Positions 23,752 through 31,476 of a DNA stretch of 41,854 nucleotides are shown piece after piece. Position 1 is the stretch's first letter. Every line of letters begins with the position of its first letter. The DNA lies in assembly GCA_018829565.1 (NCBI GenBank), contig JAHJTW010000039.1, forward strand, positions 1-41,854, written 5' to 3'. The DNA comes from a bacterium. GTDB lineage: Bacteria; Krumholzibacteriota; Krumholzibacteriia; LZORAL124-64-63. Below the pieces are notes generated by a model that saw only the letters and a list, made by a program, of their open reading frames with translations, did no database searches and was not told where the DNA came from. A program made the translations under genes and the position numbers.

Positions 23752-26496
23752 TCAGGGGCGGATCGGGATCATGCCCCGGCGGTCGAGAGCGGGCCGGTGC
23801 AGCGCCATGTCCTCTTCCCCGAAGGCCTGCAGGGACAGGATGCGGTCCCGCCGTTCCTCGATCTCCCTCAGGAAGGGTTCGGTCAGGCGGGGGCAATAGG
23901 CGCTTCCGCTGCCCTTGCGCACCTCCGCCAGCGCCTCGTCCAGCGACAGGGCGGGGCGCCACGGCCGGGGACACAGCAGGGCCGCCATGGTGTCGGTCAG
24001 GCGCAGCAGCCTCGCCCCCAGGGGGATGGCCTCGCCCGCGAGCCCCGCCGGGTAACCGGTGCCGTCGAAATTCTCGTGGTGGTGGAGGACCAGCTGGCGG
24101 GCCCTGGGCCCGGGGTCCAGGGGAGCCAGGATCTCCAGACCCACCTCCACGTGTTGCCGGACCAGGAGGCGGGCCGGGTCGTCCAGCGGGCCGGGGCGGT
24201 TGAGCAGCTGGGGCGGAACCGCCCTCATGCCGACGTCGTGGAACTCCAGGGTGAAGGCCAGGGGCTGCAGGTCCTCGTCCGGCAGCATCAGGCGCCGGGC
24301 CGTGGCCAGACAGGCCTCCCGGCACACGTCGAGGATGCTTTCCCGGCCGGGCCGGCCCACCGGGGTCACCGACCGCAGGGTCTCGCCCAGGGCCCCGAAC
24401 TCGCGGGCGCTGCCCTGCCAGGTGTCCATGACCGTCAGCATCCTGGTCAAACGGGGCGCCATCGCCTCGAGCAGCAGGCGGTCGTCGTCGTCGAGGGGAC
24501 GGCCGTCCTGCCGGTTGTTGACCGCCAGGACCCCGATCAGATCCCTGTCCCTGACCAGCGGCACGCACAGCAGCGAGGGCGTGGAATAGCGCGGTTCGTT
24601 GACCTCGTGCAGGAACCTCTGGTCGCGGGTCAGGTCCTCCACCAGGATGGTCCTGCCCGTGGCCCAGACCTTGCCCGCCACCCCCGAGCCCTTGCGGATG
24701 CGTGCGCTCTGGACCACCGATTCGGGCAGGCCGATGGCGGCCTTGATCTGCAGGTAGTCGTCGCCCGCATCGGGCTGCATGAGGGTCACGACCTGGGCGC
24801 CGAGGGATTCGCTGATCCAGTGCATCATCCGCTGGACGAACTCGCCCGGATCCAGGTTGGCGACGTAGCGGTCTCCCGGCTGGATCGACTGCAAGACGGC
24901 CGGCCGCCGGGGCAGCAGGACGGTGAACCGGGCCCCCTGGGGCTGGAGATTCTCGGCCCAGATGCGGCCGTCGTGATGGGTGACGATGTCGTGGCAGATG
25001 GCCAGCCCCAGCCCCTGCCCGTTGTGTTCCCGGGTGGCCGAACCGTCCACCTGGTAGAAGCTCTCGAAGATCTGACCCAGCTTGTCCTCGGGGATGCCGA
25101 TGCCCGTGTCCTCCACCGTCATGCGGACCGCCGTGCCGGTCTCCTCGACCGTGATGGTCACCCGGCCCCCGTCCCGGTTGAACTTGAAGGCGTTGCCGAC
25201 CAGCTTGGTCAGCAGCTGGTTCAGCAGGGTCTTGTCGCCGGGCAGCACGATGCTCTCGGCGCCGGCGCGGACCTCGAGGGTGATGTCCCGCTCGAGGGCC
25301 CGGCTCCGCCACGACTCCTCGAGGTGCCGGACCAGCGAGACGATGTCGGCCTCCTCCCGGTGCAGGCGGGGCCGCCCGTTCTCCATCTCGCCGATGTCCA
25401 GGATGTCGTTGATGATCCCGGTGAGCTTGAGGCTCTCGTTGTGGATGACCTTGAGGAATTCCCCGCGGGCCTCCTCCGAGAGCGAACCCATCTGGCTCTG
25501 CAGCAGCTCGGCGTAGGCGGAGATCGAGGTGAGGGGCGTGCGCAGTTCGTGGGAAACGTTGGCCACGAAGTTTGTCTTCATGTCGGCCAGGCTGTTCAGC
25601 TTCTCGGAGGCCAGCGACAGCTCGGCGTTGTTGCTCGCCAGGCGGTCGTACACGGCCGCCGACTCCAGGGCGATGGTCGCCTGGTAGACCAGGAACTCCA
25701 GCTGCCGGATCTCCACCATCCCCGGAATGAGCCCGTCGGCGGGCTCGTCCAGGCTCAGGTAACCCAGGGTCTCGCCCGTGGCCGTGGTCAGCGGGGCGAT
25801 CAGCAGGTGGGCCGCAGACCAGTCCCGGGCCATGATCCCCGGGACAGGGGAATCATCCAGATCGGCGAACAGACCGTCCCCGATCCCCCGGGAATCCTGG
25901 AGGACCAGGAAGCAGTTGGAGTAGCGGAAGCGAGGGTCGGTCAGCTGGGCGAACTCCTCGCCGGACACCTGCATCCCCGCCAGCTGGGACTTGCTGAGGC
26001 TGGAGATCCCCGCGAAGCCCCTGGCCTCGTAGGCCCGGGTCTTGTCCGACCATAGATAGAGGACCGACTTGCGGAATCCCCCGACTTCCTCGACGGCGGC
26101 GGTGATCTTGTCGACCAGCTCGCCCATGTTCCGGGTGGCGTTGAAGCGGGCGCTGATGGCCAGGATCTTCTCGAGGATCCTGCTGCGGCTCCGCAGGGCC
26201 TCGGTCTTCCGTTTCTGCAGGCCGAGGACCTCGGCCATCTCCTCGCGGTCCCTCTCCGCGTCGGCGGCCAGTCCCCGCAATCCCTGCAGCTGCTGCTCCA
26301 GGGCCCAGACCTTGGCGTCCCCGGAGCGGCGCGTCGCAGCCGCCCGCCGCGCCATCATGACGCCCCAAACCGAAACCCCGGTCAGGATCACCAGCAGGAC
26401 CACCACCGTGGCGGGCACCGAAACCGCCCCGAGGGCGCCGGTCAGGGCTCCCTGCAGGAGGGTCTCGGGTCGGGTCGCAGCCAGGATGGGCGTCAC
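23752..26496 (-). CDS. Membrane histidine kinase fused to GAF and HD-GYP domains
   Basis: The protein is 914 residues from GTG 26496. It has one membrane segment (about 28-48), a coiled coil (65-110), a GAF-like domain (110-285) and a DHp domain with phospho-accepting H316 in NVSHELRTPLTS. The ATPase domain (420-530) has N-box NAFKFN, VEDTGIGIPE and GQGLGLA. A second GAF (545-690) follows, then an HD-GYP phosphodiesterase-like domain (715-880) with FHDVGM, HHHENFDGTGYP and GEAIPLGARLLRLTD. HD-GYP enzymes split cyclic di-GMP. Here the usual HDIGK lysine is Met, as in the sister kinase at 26902. Joining a kinase and a c-di-GMP phosphodiesterase domain in one chain is unusual. It starts 19 bases after the response regulator at 26516 and is followed by another. 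Confidence 0.92.
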   Translation of the reverse strand: MTPILAATRPETLLQGALTGALGAVSVPATVVVLLVILTGVSVWGVMMARRAAATRRSGDAKVWALEQQLQGLRGLAADAERDREEMAEVLGLQKRKTEALRSRSRILEKILAISARFNATRNMGELVDKITAAVEEVGGFRKSVLYLWSDKTRAYEARGFAGISSLSKSQLAGMQVSGEEFAQLTDPRFRYSNCFLVLQDSRGIGDGLFADLDDSPVPGIMARDWSAAHLLIAPLTTATGETLGYLSLDEPADGLIPGMVEIRQLEFLVYQATIALESAAVYDRLASNNAELSLASEKLNSLADMKTNFVANVSHELRTPLTSISAYAELLQSQMGSLSEEARGEFLKVIHNESLKLTGIINDILDIGEMENGRPRLHREEADIVSLVRHLEESWRSRALERDITLEVRAGAESIVLPGDKTLLNQLLTKLVGNAFKFNRDGGRVTITVEETGTAVRMTVEDTGIGIPEDKLGQIFESFYQVDGSATREHNGQGLGLAICHDIVTHHDGRIWAENLQPQGARFTVLLPRRPAVLQSIQPGDRYVANLDPGEFVQRMMHWISESLGAQVVTLMQPDAGDDYLQIKAAIGLPESVVQSARIRKGSGVAGKVWATGRTILVEDLTRDQRFLHEVNEPRYSTPSLLCVPLVRDRDLIGVLAVNNRQDGRPLDDDDRLLLEAMAPRLTRMLTVMDTWQGSAREFGALGETLRSVTPVGRPGRESILDVCREACLATARRLMLPDEDLQPLAFTLEFHDVGMRAVPPQLLNRPGPLDDPARLLVRQHVEVGLEILAPLDPGPRARQLVLHHHENFDGTGYPAGLAGEAIPLGARLLRLTDTMAALLCPRPWRPALSLDEALAEVRKGSGSAYCPRLTEPFLREIEERRDRILSLQAFGEEDMALHRPALDRRGMIPIRP

Positions 26497-26515
26497 CGGA
26501 TCGTTTCCCCCTGAA

Positions 26516-26905
26516 TCAGGCCTTGCCGGAACGGGACTCCAGCAGCTGGGCCACCCGGCCCACCAGCTTGGCCACCGCGAACGGCTTGCGCATGAAGATG
26601 TTCGCCCCGGCGTCCTTCATCCGTTGCCGGGTGTTCTCGTCGCTGCGGGCCGACAGGGCCACGATGATCGTGTCGGCGTAGCTGCGGTTGCGTCGGATCA
26701 GGCGGGTCGTGTCGACCCCGTCGAGCTTGGGCATCATGATGTCCATGATCACCACGTCGGGGCGGAAGGAGGCCATCTTGTTCATGCAGTCGATCCCGTC
26801 CGCCGCGCTGGCCACCAGATGGCCGTCCTGCTCGAAGGCCTGGGTCAGCAGCAGGGTCAGGGGTTTCTCGTCATCGACGATGAGAATGCGTGCCGCACCG
26901 ATCAT
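26516..26905 (-). CDS. Single-domain response regulator (REC)
   Basis: The protein is 129 residues. The start ATG 26905 overlaps the stop of the first kinase as ATGA. It is a receiver domain with LIVDDE, phospho-acceptor D55 in VVIMDIMMPKLDG and FMRKPF. There is no output domain. It lies between the two kinase-HD-GYP genes, so it could take phosphate from either. Confidence 0.93.
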   Translation of the reverse strand: MIGAARILIVDDEKPLTLLLTQAFEQDGHLVASAADGIDCMNKMASFRPDVVIMDIMMPKLDGVDTTRLIRRNRSYADTIIVALSARSDENTRQRMKDAGANIFMRKPFAVAKLVGRVAQLLESRSGKA

Positions 26906-29307
26906 GGTTGCTCCTTGTCCTGCGGATCAGGTCCCGTTCCCGACCGTGCACCGGCGGCCAGGTCCTCCGCTCCCTCCATCAGGGCCACGAACGCCTCCAC
27001 CACCGCCGGATCGAACTGGGCGCCGGCGTGGCTCCGGATCTCCTGGAGGGCCTCCCCGGGGACCAGCGCGCGCCGGTAGGGCCGGTCCGTCGTCAGACTG
27101 AACCAGGCGTCCACCACCGCCAGGATGCGCGACCCCAGGGGGATGGCCTCGCCCCTCAGCCCTTCGGGGTAGCCGTTGCCGTCCACCCTCTCGTGGTGGT
27201 GGCGGATGATGGTCTCGACCGCGTGGTCGGGGATCAGGGGCCGCATGAGATCCAGGCCGATGTCCACGTGGCCGTCCACGGCGTCCTTCTCGTCCCAGCT
27301 GAGGCGCCCCTCGCCCAGCCGGATGTCCTCCTCCACCCTCGCCATCCCGACGTCGTGGAGGGCGGCCGCGATCTGCAGGGAGGCCAGGTTCCGCCGCGAC
27401 ACTCCCAGCCGCCGGGCCAGCCTTCGCACCAGCTGCAGGGATCCGGCGGTTGCCGTCGGGATGCCTCCCCGGCGGGTCTGGATCAACGCCCGCATCGCCT
27501 CGGCCAGCTTGGCCGGCTCGTGATCCATCCGGGACAGGACCGTGTGGGCGAGATCGACCAGGACCTGGATCTGCTCGGCGTCGGCCGCATCCAGGGAGCC
27601 GGGCCGGCGCCGCTTGCCCAGCAAGACCGCCCCCAGCACCTTGTTCTGGCGCGCCACCGGGGCCACCACCCAGTCCCCCCCCCGGTCCAGGTCCTCGGCC
27701 AGACCGGGCAGGCTCTGCAGCAGGCCGCGCGTCTCGGGCCCGGCCTGGAGCATCAACCCTGTCTCCAGGAATCCGGACCAGGCGCGATCCTCGGTGAACG
27801 CCGCGGGCTCGGGCAACCCGGGGTCAAGGCCCATCCCGCAGACGGGCAGCAGCCCGCCTTCGCCGTCGCGGACCAGCAGCACGGATGCCCGGGACCCCGA
27901 CAGTTCGGCCAGCAGGCGCATCAGGTGGACCAGGAGCATGCGGGCTCCGGCCGGGTCGTTCCCCTTGGCGAGGTAGCCCGGCAGGGGCGCCCAGACGTCC
28001 GCCGCCTTCGGCAGCAGGAAGGTGAAGTCCGACCCTCCTCCGGTCCGGGGCTGGACGGAGATGGTCCCTCCGTGGATGTTGACGATGTGCCTGGCGATGG
28101 CCAGGCCCAGACCCGTCCCGTCCTGCTTGCCCGCGGCGCCTCCCGCGCGGAAGAACTCCCGGAAGATGCGCTTCATGTCCTGCGGGTCGATGCCCGGCCC
28201 GTCGTCCAGCACCTTGACCGAGACGGCTGCCTCCAGCTCGGCCAGATCGACGGCGATGCGGCCGCGGTCCGGGGTGTACTTCACCGCGTTGCCGATGAGG
28301 TTGACCAGCACCTGGCGGATCAGGTCCGCGTCACCTTCCACCCGGGGCAGGCGGCGCGGGGCGGCCACCGTCACCGACTGGTGCTTTTCCTGGATGGCCG
28401 GATGCAGGGAGCGGACGGTCTCGCGGACCATGGGCTCCAGGTCGAGCAGGCGCATGTCCAGCAGGTTCGAACCGTACTCAAGCCTGCTGAAATCCAGGAT
28501 CCGGTTGACCATGCGCAGCAGGCGGCCGGCCTCGGTGCGGATCACGTCCAGGAACTCGGTCGCATGGGGAAACTGCTCGTCGGTGATCTGGCCCATGAGG
28601 ACGTCGGCGTAGGCGGTGATGGAGGTCAGCGGCGTCTTGAATTCGTGGGTGGCCATGGCCACGAAGCGCCCCTGGAGCTGGTTGATGCGGCTGAGGGCGC
28701 GCGTCTCGGTGGCGGCCTGGCGCAGCCGCGATCGCAGGGAGGACGCCTCCGACCAGATGGCCAGGACCGGCTCCATGACGTCCTTGAGCTGGACGAGCCG
28801 GCTGCGGGCCGGATTCCCGGCGGCCGGCCACTCGGCCGCGCCGATGACCAGCAGCAGGCCCAGCGCCGGATCCCCGTGGAGGTCCAGGTTCAGCCCCAGC
28901 CAGGCGTCCTGGTCCGACCAGGTCGCCGACGGCCAGGGGAGGGCTTCCCCCCAGGGCCCCCTGCCCTCGGCCGGGATCCCGGCGCCGTCCTGCCCGAGGA
29001 CCGCGAACGCCCGGCGCCGCCAGGCGGACGGGGCGCTGATCCAGGCCGGTTCACCCTGCCCGGGCCCCAGGACGGCCAGGTACTGGGACCGGCGCCCGCA
29101 GCCGGGGTCCAGAGTGGCCGCGACCTGGGGATCCAGGAACACGGCCGCCTCCCGGACGCCGTCCAGCCTCCCGTAGACGTCGAGGATGCCGAGGGCGAGT
29201 TCGGGCATGACAGGGAGTTTCCGGGTCCGGGCGATCAGCTTCAGGACGGCCGACACCTGGTCGCAGTCCCCGCACACCCCGTTCCCCGAAAGACCTCGGT
29301 AGGACAT
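26902..29307 (-). CDS. Soluble histidine kinase fused to an HD-GYP domain
   Basis: The protein is 801 residues. ATG 29307 has GGAAGG 5 bases upstream; a GTG six bases earlier overlaps that site. There is no membrane segment. An N-terminal sensor-like region (1-190, unassigned) is followed by a DHp domain with H221 in MATHEFKTPLTS. The ATPase domain (about 325-435) has NAVKYTP, DDGPGI and GTGLGLA. A GAF-like domain spans 450-590, and an HD-GYP domain (about 625-780) has LHDVGM, HHHERVDGNGYP, GEAIPLGSRI and FDPAVVEAF. The HD-GYP core looks complete except that the HDIGK lysine is Met. It lies 13 bases after the REC-GGDDF gene. It is a paralogue of the gene at 23752, but without the membrane anchor. 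Confidence 0.92.
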   Translation of the reverse strand: MSYRGLSGNGVCGDCDQVSAVLKLIARTRKLPVMPELALGILDVYGRLDGVREAAVFLDPQVAATLDPGCGRRSQYLAVLGPGQGEPAWISAPSAWRRRAFAVLGQDGAGIPAEGRGPWGEALPWPSATWSDQDAWLGLNLDLHGDPALGLLLVIGAAEWPAAGNPARSRLVQLKDVMEPVLAIWSEASSLRSRLRQAATETRALSRINQLQGRFVAMATHEFKTPLTSITAYADVLMGQITDEQFPHATEFLDVIRTEAGRLLRMVNRILDFSRLEYGSNLLDMRLLDLEPMVRETVRSLHPAIQEKHQSVTVAAPRRLPRVEGDADLIRQVLVNLIGNAVKYTPDRGRIAVDLAELEAAVSVKVLDDGPGIDPQDMKRIFREFFRAGGAAGKQDGTGLGLAIARHIVNIHGGTISVQPRTGGGSDFTFLLPKAADVWAPLPGYLAKGNDPAGARMLLVHLMRLLAELSGSRASVLLVRDGEGGLLPVCGMGLDPGLPEPAAFTEDRAWSGFLETGLMLQAGPETRGLLQSLPGLAEDLDRGGDWVVAPVARQNKVLGAVLLGKRRRPGSLDAADAEQIQVLVDLAHTVLSRMDHEPAKLAEAMRALIQTRRGGIPTATAGSLQLVRRLARRLGVSRRNLASLQIAAALHDVGMARVEEDIRLGEGRLSWDEKDAVDGHVDIGLDLMRPLIPDHAVETIIRHHHERVDGNGYPEGLRGEAIPLGSRILAVVDAWFSLTTDRPYRRALVPGEALQEIRSHAGAQFDPAVVEAFVALMEGAEDLAAGARSGTGPDPQDKEQP

Positions 29308-29320
29308 GGACACCTTCCGC

Positions 29321-30307
29321 TCAGGTATGGCTTTTCCCCGACGTGGTCAGGTCGAACCGGTCGGCCGCGCTGGTGCTCCCGCGGCGTTCCCGGACCACCA
29401 CGCTGTGGACCATGGTCTTTCCGTACTGTTTCAGCTCGGCGAGCGTGTCGCTAAGCTCGGCCGGATGTTCGAATCGCCCGGCGATGTTCTCGATCAGGGC
29501 CACCGTCAGGCTGATCAGGGGGAACTGCGTGAATTCCCCGGCGCGGTTCTTCACTTCCAGGTAGCCCCGGGCCAGGTCCTCGGGATCATGGAGGTCGCCC
29601 GAACCGGCGTCGAAGTCCTCGATGAGGCGCCGCGCGAGATCCGGCGCCGTGGCGGATTCCGTGGCGACGACGAAATCGTCCCCCCCGACGTGGCCCACGA
29701 AGTCCCCCGCGTTCCCGTACTTCTGGACGCAGCCGACCAGGACCCCCGCCAGGAAGGAGATGGCGCGGTCCCCCCGGGAATAGCCGTAGTGGTCGTTGAA
29801 ACTCTTGAAACGGTCGATGTCGATGTACATGAAGGCGAAGTTCCGGCCGCTGGCGATCCGGCGCTCGATCTCCCGCTCGATCGCCCGGTTTCCGGGCAGG
29901 CCCGTCAGGGGATTGGCCTCCCGCTCGCGACGGGTGGTCTCCAGCAGGTTGGACACCCGCAGCAGCAGCTCCTCGGGCTGGAAAGGCTTGACGATGTAAT
30001 CGTTGGCTCCTCCCCGCAGGCCGCGGACCCGGTCCGAGACCTCCCCCTTTGCCGTCAGCAGGATGACCGGCAGCCTGGCGGTCTCGAACCCGGCACGAAT
30101 GATCTCCAGGACGGAAAATCCATCCATCTGCGGCATCATCAGGTCCAGCAGGACCAGGTCCGGTTGGAAGGCGGCGACCGCCTTCCAGGCCTCGTCGCCA
30201 TCCGCGGCGACCTTGACCTCGAAACCGTCCTGTTCCAGCAAATAGCGCAGAATCCTCCGGATATGGGGATCATCATCCGCCACCAGGATGCGTGCCTTTC
30301 CTGCCAT
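29321..30307 (-). CDS. Response regulator with GGDEF-type domain (GGDDF variant)
   Basis: The protein is 328 residues from ATG 30307, with AAGGAAAG upstream. A receiver domain (1-122) has DDD at 11-13, D55 in LVLLDLMMP and K107 in YIVKPF. A GGDEF-type domain (130-300) retains PLTGLPGNRAIE and the metal/GTP site YIDIDRFKSFNDHYG, but the signature reads GGDDF (208-212) instead of GGDEF. The RxxD inhibitory site upstream is also absent (NAGD). It may be a diguanylate cyclase with a conservative change or a degenerate sensor domain. It is the first gene of the signalling operon, which also encodes two HD-GYP proteins, so c-di-GMP is the likely common messenger. Confidence 0.9.
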   Translation of the reverse strand: MAGKARILVADDDPHIRRILRYLLEQDGFEVKVAADGDEAWKAVAAFQPDLVLLDLMMPQMDGFSVLEIIRAGFETARLPVILLTAKGEVSDRVRGLRGGANDYIVKPFQPEELLLRVSNLLETTRREREANPLTGLPGNRAIEREIERRIASGRNFAFMYIDIDRFKSFNDHYGYSRGDRAISFLAGVLVGCVQKYGNAGDFVGHVGGDDFVVATESATAPDLARRLIEDFDAGSGDLHDPEDLARGYLEVKNRAGEFTQFPLISLTVALIENIAGRFEHPAELSDTLAELKQYGKTMVHSVVVRERRGSTSAADRFDLTTSGKSHT

Positions 30308-30465
30308 TTCTTTCCTTTTCAGTGGACGAGTTCTGCATGCGGATCCCTCCCTGACACCCGCATCGGGCGGAATTCCGCAAGGTCCGTGCCATGGGGAAGA
30401 GATGGTCGTGTCAAAAAAAGGGGACAGATAAGGTCAAAGGCGGAAACGGGCCGGGCCGGACGGGC
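30308..30465. other. Intergenic region with a REP/RAYT-like GGGGACAG motif
   Basis: Between tsaD and the GGDDF regulator. It contains GTCAAAAAAAGGGGACAGAT (30410-30429), a motif I associate with intergenic repeats and remnants next to REP-associated transposases in other bacteria. No transposase gene is present. The promoter of the signalling operon should lie here, but I cannot place it. Confidence 0.35.
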
Positions 30466-31476
30466 TCAACGCCACGATGCGAGGGGCGCCCGGGCGAAAC
30501 TGTCCAGATCCAGCCCATCGCGGCGGCCGGCCTGAAGGTGGTGGAACCCGGCATAGGCGATCATCGCCGCATTGTCCGTGCAATAGACGGACTGGGGGGG
30601 AACGAAATGCATGCCCCGGGCCTCGGCCAGCCGGGCCACCTCGCACCTCAGGCCCCCGTTGGCGGCGACGCCCCCGGCCAGGTACACGGCCTTGACCCGC
30701 TTGCGCTCGGCAGCCTGGAACAACCGCTGGCAGAGGCTGTCCACGATGGCGTTCTGCAGTTCGCAGCAGACGTCGGCGACGTCCTGCTCGGACAATGGCC
30801 TGGGCAGCCCGGCCACGGTCAGCCCCACGGCCGTCTTCAGGCCGCTGAAGCTGAAGACGATGCGGGGATCCTGATGCAGGGGCCGGGGAAAGGAGAAACG
30901 GCCCGGGGTTCCTTTCCCAGCCAGACGGTCGATGGGAGGGCCCCCGGGGTAGGGCAGGCCCAGCAGCTTGGCGGTCTTGTCGAAGGCCTCACCCGCGGCG
31001 TCGTCCAGGGTGGCGCCCATCCGCTCGTACCGCCCGATCCCGGGCATGTGGATGACCTCGGTGTGCCCGCCCGAAACCACCAGGACCACCGCAGGGGTCA
31101 CCATCTCCCCGGTCAGGCCGTTGGCCAGGATGTGCCCCTCGATGTGATGGATGCCGACCAGCGGCAGGTCCGCCGCCATGCACAGGGCCTTGCCGGTGGA
31201 CAGCCCCACCAGCAGGGCGCCGATGAGGCCGGGACCCGCAGTGACCGCGACCCCGTCCAGTTCCCGGAGTTCCAGGTCCTGCTCCTTCAGGAGCACGTCG
31301 ACCAGGGGCAGCAGGTTGACCAGGTGCGCCCGCGAGGCGAGCTCGGGCACCACCCCCCCGAAGCGGCCGTGCAGGTCGACCTGGCTGGATACGAGATTGG
31401 CGGTCACCCCCCGGTCGCTGTCGAACAGGGCGACGCTGGTGTCGTCGCAGGAGGTCTCGATGCCCAGGACCTTCAC
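30466..31476 (-). CDS. tsaD: tRNA N6-adenosine threonylcarbamoyltransferase TsaD
   Basis: The protein is 336 residues from GTG 31476, overlapping the upstream stop as GTGA; length matches the family. It shows KVLGIETSCDDTSVAL, GPGLIGALLVG, the metal-binding HxxxH in GIHHIEGHILA (H111, H115), VLVVSGGHTE and YCTDNAAMIA. It transfers threonylcarbamoyl to A37 of ANN-decoding tRNAs, with TsaB and TsaE encoded elsewhere. It is the last gene of the HAD-nnr-tsaD operon. Confidence 0.96.
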   Translation of the reverse strand: MKVLGIETSCDDTSVALFDSDRGVTANLVSSQVDLHGRFGGVVPELASRAHLVNLLPLVDVLLKEQDLELRELDGVAVTAGPGLIGALLVGLSTGKALCMAADLPLVGIHHIEGHILANGLTGEMVTPAVVLVVSGGHTEVIHMPGIGRYERMGATLDDAAGEAFDKTAKLLGLPYPGGPPIDRLAGKGTPGRFSFPRPLHQDPRIVFSFSGLKTAVGLTVAGLPRPLSEQDVADVCCELQNAIVDSLCQRLFQAAERKRVKAVYLAGGVAANGGLRCEVARLAEARGMHFVPPQSVYCTDNAAMIAYAGFHHLQAGRRDGLDLDSFARAPLASWR

